DNA from: Planctomycetaceae bacterium
GTDB lineage: Bacteria; Planctomycetota; Planctomycetia; Pirellulales; Thermoguttaceae
Assembly (NCBI GenBank): GCA_031256755.1
Contig: JAIRPZ010000157.1
Location: 1 to 7,113 of the forward strand
Direction: 5' to 3'
Length of the DNA: 7,113 nt
Shown: one piece after another, positions 1 to 5,303 of the stretch
Position numbering within the stretch: position 1 is the first letter of the stretch
How the letters are laid out: every line of letters starts with the position of its first letter
Notes under the pieces: model-generated
Seen by the model: the letters and a program-made list of their open reading frames with translations, nothing else
The model's database searches: none
Told to the model about the DNA's origin: nothing
Made by a program: the position numbers and the translations under genes

Positions 1-42
1 ACTCGTTAATGCAAAGATAAAAACTTTAAGATGATGACGCAT
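1..42 (-). CDS. 5' end of a probable secreted protein (partial, runs off the left edge)
   Basis: An ATG at 42 opens a frame that stays open for 14 codons to the window edge and reads MRHHLKVFIFALTS. The short basic start followed by hydrophobic residues looks like the beginning of a Sec signal peptide. A sigma-70-like promoter (97-124) lies upstream on the same strand and implies a leader of about 48 nt, which supports a real gene start. A 10-bp hairpin (48-78) ends 5 nt before the ATG. There is no clear Shine-Dalgarno sequence, as for most genes here. Fourteen codons say nothing about function, and an open stretch this short can occur by chance. Confidence 0.4.
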   Translation of the reverse strand, partial: MRHHLKVFIFALTS

Positions 43-47
43 CCGTA

Positions 48-78
48 CCGCAACAGACGCAGGAAACATCTGTTGCGG
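48..78 (-). promoter_or_regulatory. 10-bp perfect stem-loop in the leader of the left-edge ORF
   Basis: CCGCAACAGA (48-57) and TCTGTTGCGG (69-78) are perfect reverse complements around an 11-nt loop. On the minus strand the stem lies between the predicted transcription start (about 90) and the ATG at 42, and its second arm ends 5 nt before that ATG. Folded, it could mask the ribosome-binding region. It could instead be an operator or a weak terminator for the exonuclease gene upstream, but no T-tract follows it directly. The repeat is seen in the sequence; the role is inferred. Confidence 0.55.
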
Positions 79-96
79 ACAACGCTGATATGCGGT

Positions 97-124
97 ATTA
101 TAAACGCTAAACGCCGAAACACAA
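97..124 (-). promoter_or_regulatory. Sigma-70-like promoter for the left-edge ORF
   Basis: On the minus strand a perfect -10 TATAAT (97-102) lies 16 nt downstream of TTGTGT (119-124), which matches the first three bases of the -35 consensus. The predicted start is near 90, just before the hairpin at 48-78. A weaker plus-strand match, TTGCGG (73-78), 17 nt, TATTAT (96-101), overlaps it, but no credible plus-strand gene follows. The stretch between this promoter and the exonuclease stop (125-265) is AT-rich and shows me nothing else. Confidence 0.45.
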
Positions 125-265
125 ATTTGAAACGCGCAACAGGTCTAATTATTTCTTTCAAGGGGGCAGAATTGCTATTTTTATTCGGCAGGGAAACCTC
201 TCTGTCAAATCTTTCTTATGGTACAGAATATCGGAAATTTGTTAATAGCAAATAGTTCGCAATTC

Positions 266-1090
266 TTACAGTGCTGCGTTTTCATCCCACGGATTTTTCC
301 AGTCCCCCCAATTATCAAGGTATTGCTTATAAACGGCAATCTTTTCCGATTGCTGCATGAGTTTGTCTTTCGTCTGTCTGACTAAATTCTGCTCTTCCTG
401 CAACGTTAATTTCCCGCTTAAAAGCATGACCCGTAGAAAAACGAAATAGGTGTCCAGCACATCGCACCGGCAGTAATCGTTGATTTCAACGAGTTTTCCG
501 GCTTCATACATGTCTTGAACCATAAAACCCTGCGTATCCATTTTGCCGGGCTTACCGAGCAAGGATGCCGCAAGATTGAGACCGCCGTTGAACCGGCTTG
601 CCCCGCTGTTCGTTAAAACTTCGCAAAGATCAAGATGCGAATCCGTGTTGTACCGGTAGCGGGGTGATTTCAGACCGGAAGTGAACCATTTCGGAATCGG
701 AATACCGTAACGGAATGCCGATAATTCCAGCATAGGTATATCAAACCCTCGTCCGTTAAAACTGACCAGCACAGGAATCGGTCCGGTTTCATAATGTTTC
801 AGCAGACAATTCCAAAAGATTTTGCAGATTTCGTGCGGACGGCATTGCGGCTCATCGAGAACGACAATATCCATCAGCGAAAAATCTTTGGCAACTTTGC
901 CGATGACAACGCAAACCGGATACTGAAATGTGTAAGGAATGAAATCGGAATTGTTCTGTGCCAGCAGTGCATCGCGGTATTTTCGGACCGATTCTTCCGG
1001 CGGGACTTTGCCGCCGAAATGCACTTTGGAAATCAATTCAGGATCGGCAGCACTTTCAATATCGAAAACGAGATAGGCGGGCTTTTCCAT
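266..1090 (-). CDS. Predicted 3'-5' exonuclease, PolB-like (DnaQ/RNase H fold)
   Basis: This is a 274-residue protein with the three exonuclease motifs of the DEDD superfamily. Exo I is DIES (D10, E12 from the chosen start), Exo II is SFNGRGFDIPML with its aspartate at 117, and Exo III is YCRCDVLDTY with D210 and a tyrosine four residues before it. A conserved-looking HLDL (D at 154) precedes a small-domain segment. This pattern fits the stand-alone family described as related to the exonuclease domain of DNA polymerase B (Pfam DNA_pol_B_exo2). Such proteins should remove nucleotides from 3' ends using two metal ions; their cellular role is poorly defined. No polymerase domain is attached. 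The frame extends upstream to an ATG at 1153, adding 21 residues (MFLIPFSEFP...). I prefer 1090 because the family normally begins just before the YLVFDIES strand. An extended -10 promoter at 1166-1174 suggests its own transcription. Confidence 0.88.
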   Translation of the reverse strand: MEKPAYLVFDIESAADPELISKVHFGGKVPPEESVRKYRDALLAQNNSDFIPYTFQYPVCVVIGKVAKDFSLMDIVVLDEPQCRPHEICKIFWNCLLKHYETGPIPVLVSFNGRGFDIPMLELSAFRYGIPIPKWFTSGLKSPRYRYNTDSHLDLCEVLTNSGASRFNGGLNLAASLLGKPGKMDTQGFMVQDMYEAGKLVEINDYCRCDVLDTYFVFLRVMLLSGKLTLQEEQNLVRQTKDKLMQQSEKIAVYKQYLDNWGDWKNPWDENAAL

Positions 1091-1165
1091 TGTTATCAGT
1101 TTCCGTCTATACAAATTCAGGAACGGGAATTCGGAAAACGGAATCAAAAACATGACAATCCGCCC

Positions 1166-1174
1166 ATTCTATCA
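1166..1174 (-). promoter_or_regulatory. Extended -10 promoter for the exonuclease gene
   Basis: The minus strand reads TGATAGAAT, a TG-N extended -10 followed by TAGAAT (five of six consensus bases). No convincing -35 lies at the right distance, as is common for extended -10 promoters. The predicted start near 1159 is only about 6 nt from the upstream ATG at 1153 and about 69 nt from the preferred ATG at 1090. The string GATAGAATG also occurs in the arabinofuranosidase promoter. Confidence 0.4.
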
Positions 1175-1178
1175 TAAA

Positions 1179-1190
1179 AACGGCACCGTT
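1179..1190 (-). terminator. Weak hairpin with T-run after the epimerase gene
   Basis: Beginning 5 nt past the epimerase stop, the minus strand reads AACGGTGCCGTT followed by more T, for a run of five. The stem is short (four pairs with a tetraloop, or five pairs with an impossibly tight two-base loop), so termination would be inefficient. It sits directly upstream of the exonuclease promoter, which fits a unit boundary. Confidence 0.3.
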
Positions 1191-1194
1191 GTTT

Positions 1195-2376
1195 CTATTT
1201 CACACGGAAGGTGTGAATCGTGGTGCTGCGGAATGTTTCGCCCGGCTTTAAGACCGTACTTGGAAATTCCGGCTGGTTCGGCGAATTCGGAAAATGCTGC
1301 GTTTCCAAACAAAACGCGCCGTGCTTATCGTAGGAATGACCAAATGCTTTTGTTGAACCGTCAAGAAAATTGCCGGAATAAAACTGCACTCCCGGTTCGG
1401 TAGTTGCAATCGTCATCATTCGTCCGCTTTTCGGTTCATACACTTCGGCACAAAGCGTCATTTGCCCCGGACGTTTCTGGTTCAGCACCCAGCAATGATC
1501 GTAGCCGCCGGAAAAGTGATCTCCTTTGATTTCGCTGATCCGCTCGCCGATTTTGTGCGGCTGGCAGAAATCCAGCGGTGTACCGGCAACCGGTTCCAAA
1601 TGACCGGTCGGAATCAGCGTGTTGTCTGTCGGCAGGTACTGATCCGCATTCAGCCGTAAAATGTGGTCGTAATGGCGGTTCGGAAAACCCGCCAAATTCC
1701 AGAACGTGTGATTCGTTAAATTGAGAACCGTTGTTTTATCGGTTTTGGCAGTGTAATCCATTGTCCACCGGTTTTGTGCATCAAGTTGATAAACCACGGT
1801 AACATCAAGTTGACCGGGGTATCCTTCTTCACCGTCTTTGGCGGAGTATGTCAGTGTCAGTCCGACAGCACCCCGTTTTTTGAACGGTTTAACATTCCAA
1901 ACGACTGTATCGAAGCCCTTGATTCCGCCATGCAGTGCATTCGGTCCGTTGTTGATCGGCAGCGTGTATTCCTTGCCGTCCAGCGTGAATTGACCTTTCG
2001 CAATCCGGTTGCCGTACCGTCCGATCAACGCTCCGAAAAAAGGGCGGTACTTTTCGTATTCGGCAACGGTTTCCAAATTGGCGGAAATATTGGCGGTCTT
2101 GCCGGTTTTATCAGGAACGTTAAAAGAGTAAATGATGCCGCCGAGCGACAGCACTTCAACGGAAATGCCTTTGCCGTTGTTGAGCGTATATTTATCAACG
2201 GTTTGACCGCCGGCGGTTTTACCAAACTCTGATTTTGTTACGGACATATTTCGGGTTCCTCGAAGCGGTTGAGCAAAAACGGCGGCAAAAATGCCGGACA
2301 TGAAAAAAAATGCACCGGCGGCGGCAGCGGTTTGCAAAACGGATCGGTTAAAGAGACAGCGTGTTGTTTGTTTCAT
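1195..2376 (-). CDS. galM: Aldose 1-epimerase (galactose mutarotase), exported
   Basis: This enzyme interconverts alpha and beta anomers of aldoses such as galactose, glucose or arabinose. From the chosen start it has 393 residues. Residues 1-35 form an export signal: a basic start, a long hydrophobic run (TAAAAGAFFFMSGIFAAVFA) and a likely cut at VFA|QP. The 358-residue remainder matches the usual GalM length. Family motifs are present: LHGG with H149, LTNHTFWNLAG with H223 (general acid), GYDHCW, EPGVQFYSGN, and LETQHFPNSPN with E358 (general base). The active site looks intact. The frame continues up to an ATG at 2475, but a good promoter (2447-2475) overlaps those codons and would start transcription near 2440, so 2376 is the better start. 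FNRSVLQTAAAAG resembles a Tat motif with one of its two arginines lost; Sec export seems likelier. No strong Shine-Dalgarno sequence precedes the start. Confidence 0.92.
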   Translation of the reverse strand: MKQTTRCLFNRSVLQTAAAAGAFFFMSGIFAAVFAQPLRGTRNMSVTKSEFGKTAGGQTVDKYTLNNGKGISVEVLSLGGIIYSFNVPDKTGKTANISANLETVAEYEKYRPFFGALIGRYGNRIAKGQFTLDGKEYTLPINNGPNALHGGIKGFDTVVWNVKPFKKRGAVGLTLTYSAKDGEEGYPGQLDVTVVYQLDAQNRWTMDYTAKTDKTTVLNLTNHTFWNLAGFPNRHYDHILRLNADQYLPTDNTLIPTGHLEPVAGTPLDFCQPHKIGERISEIKGDHFSGGYDHCWVLNQKRPGQMTLCAEVYEPKSGRMMTIATTEPGVQFYSGNFLDGSTKAFGHSYDKHGAFCLETQHFPNSPNQPEFPSTVLKPGETFRSTTIHTFRVK

Positions 2377-2446
2377 AGCAGGATTAGGAAAAAATGCAGA
2401 TACCTTATGTTTGTGCGGTGTTCCCGAAAAAGAAACGCCGCTGTCT

Positions 2447-2475
2447 ATTATGACTGATTTGCCGCTGGTGTGCAA
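2447..2475 (-). promoter_or_regulatory. Sigma-70-like promoter for galM
   Basis: The minus strand has TTGCAC (2470-2475), a 17-nt spacer, and CATAAT (2447-2452), which match four and five consensus bases. Predicted transcription starts near 2440, giving a leader of about 64 nt to the ATG at 2376. An imperfect inverted repeat (2415-2422 with 2434-2441) lies at the very start of that leader; on the RNA strand it has one C-A mismatch, so I do not list it separately. The promoter separates galM from the HEAT/TPR gene, after which no terminator is visible. Confidence 0.55.
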
Positions 2476-2512
2476 TAGGCGGAGAGAAAGGAAACCTGAA
2501 AGAGATGCACAA

Positions 2513-3175
2513 CTATCTTGTCCGTGTTCCTGTCAGACATTCTAAATGACGGCGGATGCCGTCCAGATTCGGGTTGATAAACAAGGCACGCTGAAAACTT
2601 TCGACTGCCGGCATTTTATCGCCGAGTTGCCAGTAAGCGTGTCCGGTTCCCACCGCTGCGCCGAAATGATACGGATTTAATTCCAAAACGAACTGACCGT
2701 CATCAATCGCGTCGCGGAAATTTTTCAACGCAAACAGGGCGATAGCCCGCTGATTCACGGCTTCTGCAAAAAGCGGATAATCGTCAAGCAGGATATTTGC
2801 CCGCCGCACGGCTTCGCCGTAATCTTGTCCGGCAATATGCCGCATCACGGCGTGAAGTTCGCGGCGGTGTTCTTCTGAACCGTCGCGTGTCCAAACGGAT
2901 TTCAAACTGTTTTCGGCAAGGAGACGCACGGAACGGTCGGAATCTTTCAGCAGCAGTCCCAGCGGTTCGTTGGATTCGTATGTTCCGAGAAAACCGAGCA
3001 GCAGGGCGGCGGCGCGGCGGGTATCCGCACATTTTGCCCGTGTCAGCCGGATCAGGGCGGATTCGCTGTAGTATTGCGACGTTTTTTCAAGGAGACACCG
3101 TATATCATGGTGCTGTTTGCGGTATTCGAGATAGAATTCAGTCAAACGCGGAGTTGTTTCGCCGGTATTATTCAT
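2513..3175 (-). CDS. Small HEAT-repeat plus TPR hybrid protein, function unknown
   Basis: This is a 220-residue protein without a signal peptide or membrane segment, so probably cytoplasmic. Residues about 37-96 look like two HEAT-type helical hairpins (for example TRRAAALLLGFLGTY and SDRSVRLLAENSLKSVW). Residues about 103-204 form three TPR units with typical spacing: a degenerate one (YGEAVRRANILLDDYP), then AEAVNQRAIALFALKNFRDA and FGAAVGTGHAYWQLGDKMPA. The last two end in ELNPYHF and FINPNLD, the usual inter-repeat turn. Both repeat types make alpha-solenoids that bind other proteins, so an adaptor or scaffold role is likely, but the partner is not evident. I recall similar small hybrids in planctomycetes; a search would have to confirm this. 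An extended -10 promoter (3218-3226) lies about 45 nt upstream of the start. There is no recognisable Shine-Dalgarno sequence. Confidence 0.85.
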   Translation of the reverse strand: MNNTGETTPRLTEFYLEYRKQHHDIRCLLEKTSQYYSESALIRLTRAKCADTRRAAALLLGFLGTYESNEPLGLLLKDSDRSVRLLAENSLKSVWTRDGSEEHRRELHAVMRHIAGQDYGEAVRRANILLDDYPLFAEAVNQRAIALFALKNFRDAIDDGQFVLELNPYHFGAAVGTGHAYWQLGDKMPAVESFQRALFINPNLDGIRRHLECLTGTRTR

Positions 3176-3217
3176 TGCCGCTGTGTATCATCAGTAAAAA
3201 CGGAATTACCGCGTCCG

Positions 3218-3226
3218 ATTTTACCA
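3218..3226 (-). promoter_or_regulatory. Extended -10 promoter for the HEAT/TPR gene
   Basis: The minus strand reads TGGTAAAAT, an extended TG-N motif followed by TAAAAT (five of six consensus bases). The -35 position (TTCCGT, 3241-3246) is poor. The predicted start near 3211 gives a leader of about 36 nt. GC-rich palindromes lie immediately upstream, where an activator or repressor could bind. Confidence 0.4.
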
Positions 3227-3244
3227 GTTGTAAGAATAAAACGG

Positions 3245-3269
3245 AAGCCCCTGCCGGCAGCCCGGGCTT
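3245..3269. repeat. Two overlapping 10-bp palindromes within an AAGCCC/GGGCTT inverted repeat
   Basis: CTGCCGGCAG (3251-3260) and AGCCCGGGCT (3259-3268) are both perfect palindromes sharing two bases. AAGCCC (3245-3250) and GGGCTT (3264-3269) flank most of the block. It abuts the -35 position of the HEAT/TPR promoter, so an operator is possible. A short T-run follows only on the plus strand, where there is no gene to terminate. Confidence 0.5.
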
Positions 3270-3309
3270 TTCGTACGTTCCCAATCCGGCATAGTTGTAC
3301 GCAGTTTTC

Positions 3310-3357
3310 CGCCTTACAGAGACCCCTCTGCGCCTCACAGAGAACGCTCTGCGCCTT
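3310..3357. repeat. 21-bp tandem repeat, 2.3 copies, each with a CAGAG-N4-CTCTG hairpin
   Basis: Two full units (3310-3330 and 3331-3351) and a six-base partial third share CGCCT followed by ACAGAG, a variable four-base centre and CTCTG. The centres are ACCC and AACG, and the two units differ almost only there. Each unit is an inverted repeat with a 5-bp stem. The variable loops beside kept arms point to selection on the symmetric arms, as in binding sites or RNA hairpins, although only two copies are present. No reading frame here looks coding. Confidence 0.6.
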
Positions 3358-3488
3358 GCGTTTCCGTCCCCGCAACAGCAAGGGCAAGCGGCAGCGGTCC
3401 CGTTTTCACCGGTACAGCGTGATATGACATGATTCTTTATGACAAAAATACCGCCCGTCCGGCAAGGAGCGGCAAGCAACCGGACTAA

Positions 3489-3523
3489 AATTTTCCGCTG
3501 GTCAATGTTCATAATGGAAAATT
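3489..3523. repeat. 8-bp inverted repeat AATTTTCC / GGAAAATT
   Basis: AATTTTCC (3489-3496) and GGAAAATT (3516-3523) are perfect reverse complements 19 nt apart. The right arm overlaps the weak -10 match GATAAT (3521-3526) on the minus strand. An operator is possible, but AT-rich repeats this short also arise by chance. Confidence 0.3.
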
Positions 3524-3546
3524 ATCACCGTCCGGCGCGTGTCCGT

Positions 3547-3566
3547 AAAGAACGGGGCGGTTCTTT
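3547..3566 (-). terminator. Likely terminator of the arabinofuranosidase gene
   Basis: Starting one base past the stop codon, the minus strand has AAAGAAC, a six-base loop and GTTCTTT: a perfect 7-bp stem whose distal T-residues form a short tract with an A-tract on the near side. The stem is AT-rich, so it is only moderately strong. Position and symmetry are the main support. Confidence 0.5.
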
Positions 3567-3567
3567 T

Positions 3568-5106
3568 TCATTTCGCCGCCTTGATCACCGCAACGCTGTG
3601 CGGCGGAATTTCGACAGTTCCGTCTTTAACCGGAAGTGTTTTTTCAACCGGCTGAACACGGTTCTCCGCTCCGATGTCATTGAAATCGTTTTCCGATGCA
3701 CTGCTCAATATCACCGCTTGGACATTCTCCGGCACCGAGCCGGTCAGCGCAGCAAAGTCCATCGTCAGCGGCACCGCTTTGTCCGGCGATTTGTTCACCG
3801 CCGCAACAACAAACTTCGACCGTTCATCATTGCATGTCAAGACCGCATCCATCACCGCAACGTTGCCGATTCTTTCCGAATGGATTTTAACTGGCAAGAC
3901 GTTTTTCTCCAGCAGATTGGCATACATCGATAACACGTGAAATGTTGTCCGTTTCACGATTCCTTTCGGATGGACAAAGAGCGCGCCGCGGGTGTTGACG
4001 ACCGGCGAAAAACCCGCTATCGGAACATCTTCGCAATTTCGCAGACACGTGTTCAGAAAACATGCCGTAAACACCGCGTCCGCCATAGTATAAACGGCAT
4101 TGATGTCGGCTTTCTCCCGGTCTTTGATGAGGGCTTCCCGGTTTGGACCGCCGCCGTCAGGACGCGAACCGCCCGGAAAATTCGGATGATGCCAGCCGCG
4201 CGGATTCCATTCGTCAAAGGCAATTTTGACTTTTCCCCGCAGTTTTGCTTTTTCAAGAACCGCAACAGTTGCCGCAATTGACCGTTCCGGGTCTTCTGTC
4301 CGTGCAATAAGGTCGTTATACGAAGACCTTTGACCGCCGTAGTAGCCGTGAAGACAAATGTAATTCAGCCATGCACCGGCATGCTGCAACAGCGGAAGAG
4401 TCCACGTTTCTTGTTCGGTTGCGGCTGCCAGTAAAATCACATTCGGGTCGGCTGCCCGCATCATCTTTGCCGACTCTTTGACCAGCGGAGCCCATTCGGC
4501 AGGCGACTTGGCACCGATTTCAAACGCTCCCCAGTTTTCGTTGCCGATACTCCAATACTTGACATTGAACGGTTCATCAAAACCGTGTGCTTTGCGGAGC
4601 CGGCCGTATTTGCCGATGTTCAGATTGCAGTATTCAACCCAATCGCTCATTTCTTCCGGCGTACCGGTTCCGGCATTGGTGCAGATGTACGGTTCGGCAC
4701 CGATGAGCCGGCACCATTTTACGAATTCGGCGGTACCGAAGGTATTCGGGTCTTCGACTCCCCATGCCTTATCGAAAGCGGGCTGCCGGTTTTGTCCGAC
4801 TCCGTCAAGCCAATGATAGGAGGAAACAAAACAGCCGCCGGGCCACCGGACAATCGGGATTTTCAGTTCTTTTAAGGCATTGATGACATCGGTACGGAAA
4901 CCGTCTTTATCGGCGAGCGGGGAGGCGGGTTCGAAGATGCCGCCGTAAATTTGCCGGTGAAAGTGTTCGATGAACTGACCGAAAATCATCCGGCTGTATG
5001 CCTTCGGCTTTGCGTCTTTGACAACGGTAAAGCCGGTTTGAGCGTTTACAGATGCAGAAAACAGAATAAGGAATGAAAATAGGATGCGTTTCATAAATCG
5101 GGGCAT
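3568..5106 (-). CDS. abfA: Alpha-L-arabinofuranosidase, GH51 family, secreted
   Basis: This enzyme should remove terminal alpha-L-arabinofuranosyl groups from arabinoxylan, arabinan or pectin side chains, keeping the anomeric configuration. Of 512 residues, 1-22 are a signal peptide (MPRFMKRILFSFLILF..., likely cut VNA|QT), so it acts in the periplasm or outside. A TIM barrel follows with GH51 hallmarks: FGQFIEHFHRQIYGGIF (43-59), RWPGGCFVSSYHWLDG (87-102), YWSIGNENWG with acid/base E190, and FDEWNPRG with nucleophile E299. Residues about 390-512 form the C-terminal beta domain. Many bacterial GH51 enzymes are cytoplasmic, so the signal peptide is notable. I take the ATG at 5106 because it overlaps the stop of a short upstream ORF as TAATG; the ATG at 5094 (MKRILF) is equally plausible and leaves the signal intact. 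Neither has a Shine-Dalgarno sequence. A promoter lies at 5129-5157. The symbol follows common GH51 usage. Confidence 0.93.
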   Translation of the reverse strand: MPRFMKRILFSFLILFSASVNAQTGFTVVKDAKPKAYSRMIFGQFIEHFHRQIYGGIFEPASPLADKDGFRTDVINALKELKIPIVRWPGGCFVSSYHWLDGVGQNRQPAFDKAWGVEDPNTFGTAEFVKWCRLIGAEPYICTNAGTGTPEEMSDWVEYCNLNIGKYGRLRKAHGFDEPFNVKYWSIGNENWGAFEIGAKSPAEWAPLVKESAKMMRAADPNVILLAAATEQETWTLPLLQHAGAWLNYICLHGYYGGQRSSYNDLIARTEDPERSIAATVAVLEKAKLRGKVKIAFDEWNPRGWHHPNFPGGSRPDGGGPNREALIKDREKADINAVYTMADAVFTACFLNTCLRNCEDVPIAGFSPVVNTRGALFVHPKGIVKRTTFHVLSMYANLLEKNVLPVKIHSERIGNVAVMDAVLTCNDERSKFVVAAVNKSPDKAVPLTMDFAALTGSVPENVQAVILSSASENDFNDIGAENRVQPVEKTLPVKDGTVEIPPHSVAVIKAAK

Positions 5107-5177
5107 TACTTGGCTGCAAGTTCAAAACATTCTATCCGTTTTATTGATGTGCGGCAAGTCATGCCGGTGCTTTTCAT
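5106..5177 (-). CDS. Possible 23-residue leader peptide before the arabinofuranosidase
   Basis: An ATG at 5177 is preceded by AAGGAG at a 4-nt distance, one of only two strong Shine-Dalgarno sequences in the window. The frame runs 23 codons (MKSTGMTCRTSIKRIECFEL then AAK) and its TAA overlaps the arabinofuranosidase ATG as TAATG, the classic layout for translational coupling. It has no hydrophobic run and no obvious run of one amino acid, so a classical attenuation leader is not apparent. A good promoter (5129-5157) lies inside this ORF, so transcripts from it would omit the peptide. I see no good promoter upstream, so its expression would depend on reading through the 5239-5269 hairpin. It may be chance; the Shine-Dalgarno and stop-start overlap together are what make it worth listing. 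Confidence 0.35.
   Translation of the reverse strand: MKSTGMTCRTSIKRIECFELAAK
5129..5157 (-). promoter_or_regulatory. Sigma-70-like promoter for the arabinofuranosidase gene
   Basis: The minus strand has TTGCCG (5152-5157), a 17-nt spacer and TAGAAT (5129-5134), matching four and five consensus bases. The predicted start near 5122 leaves about 16 nt to the ATG at 5106 or 28 nt to the one at 5094. The -10 context GATAGAATG is identical to that of the exonuclease promoter. Confidence 0.5.
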
Positions 5178-5181
5178 GACA

Positions 5182-5187
5182 CTCCTT
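5182..5187 (-). promoter_or_regulatory. Strong Shine-Dalgarno sequence of the leader ORF
   Basis: The minus strand reads AAGGAG, then TGTC, then ATG. The same hexamer serves the sigma factor gene, while the other genes in the window lack it. It is the main reason to take the short ORF seriously. Confidence 0.5.
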
Positions 5188-5238
5188 CTATGTTCAATCC
5201 TGAAAATCCTTGTATCTCGTCAGAAATCAAAATGAGAC

Positions 5239-5269
5239 ACCGGCGGGAGAGAAAAAAATTCCCGCCGGT
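5239..5269 (-). terminator. GC-rich hairpin, likely terminator of the sigma factor gene
   Basis: ACCGGCGGGA (5239-5248) and TCCCGCCGGT (5260-5269) form a perfect 10-bp stem with an 11-nt loop, starting 34 nt past the sigma factor stop. On the minus strand the seven-T run is in the loop, and the sequence after the stem (GTCTCATTTTG) has only a weak T-tract, so this is not a textbook intrinsic terminator. It may act with Rho or as an mRNA end-stabilising structure. It also separates the sigma factor gene from the leader ORF. Confidence 0.55.
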
Positions 5270-5303
5270 TTGACGGTACGGCAGCCGCCTCAATGTTCAC
5301 ACT

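Larger units (their letters stand above)
3176..3567. other. 392-bp gap between the arabinofuranosidase and HEAT/TPR genes
   Basis: I find no credible gene here. The gap holds the arabinofuranosidase terminator (3547-3566), an 8-bp inverted repeat (3489-3523), a pair of TATGACA direct repeats (3423-3429 and 3438-3444), a 21-bp tandem repeat with internal hairpins (3310-3357), two overlapping 10-bp palindromes (3251-3268), and the HEAT/TPR promoter (3218-3226). A weak second minus-strand promoter match, TTTACG, 17 nt, GATAAT, ends at 3521. If used, it would produce a leader of over 300 nt for the HEAT/TPR gene. Confidence 0.6.

Noticed and set aside
31..255. Plus-strand 74-codon ORF at the left edge
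   Set aside because: It is basic and low in recognisable structure, has no Shine-Dalgarno sequence, and overlaps the better-supported minus-strand promoter, hairpin and ORF start.
266..1090. Exonuclease as part of a defence system
   Set aside because: No nuclease partner, ATPase, methyltransferase or other defence gene lies nearby, and stand-alone PolB-like exonucleases are usually ordinary chromosomal genes.
1091..1153. 21-residue N-terminal extension of the exonuclease
   Set aside because: It adds residues before the strand that normally opens the family, and the predicted transcription start would leave only about 6 nt of leader. Leaderless-like initiation keeps it possible.
2377..2475. 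33-residue N-terminal extension of GalM
   Set aside because: It overlaps a good promoter whose transcript would start inside it, and it would bury the signal peptide behind an unrelated polar stretch.
3301..3360. CRISPR array
   Set aside because: The units are only 21 bp in period with four variable bases, leaving no room for spacers, and there are no cas genes.
3168..3512. Minus-strand 114-codon ORF across the 392-bp gap
   Set aside because: Its middle (cysteine- and arginine-rich, with the 21-bp repeat translated as near-repeats) looks non-coding, it has no ribosome site, and it overlaps the HEAT/TPR promoter and start. The first 25 codons look somewhat protein-like, so a decayed gene is not fully excluded.
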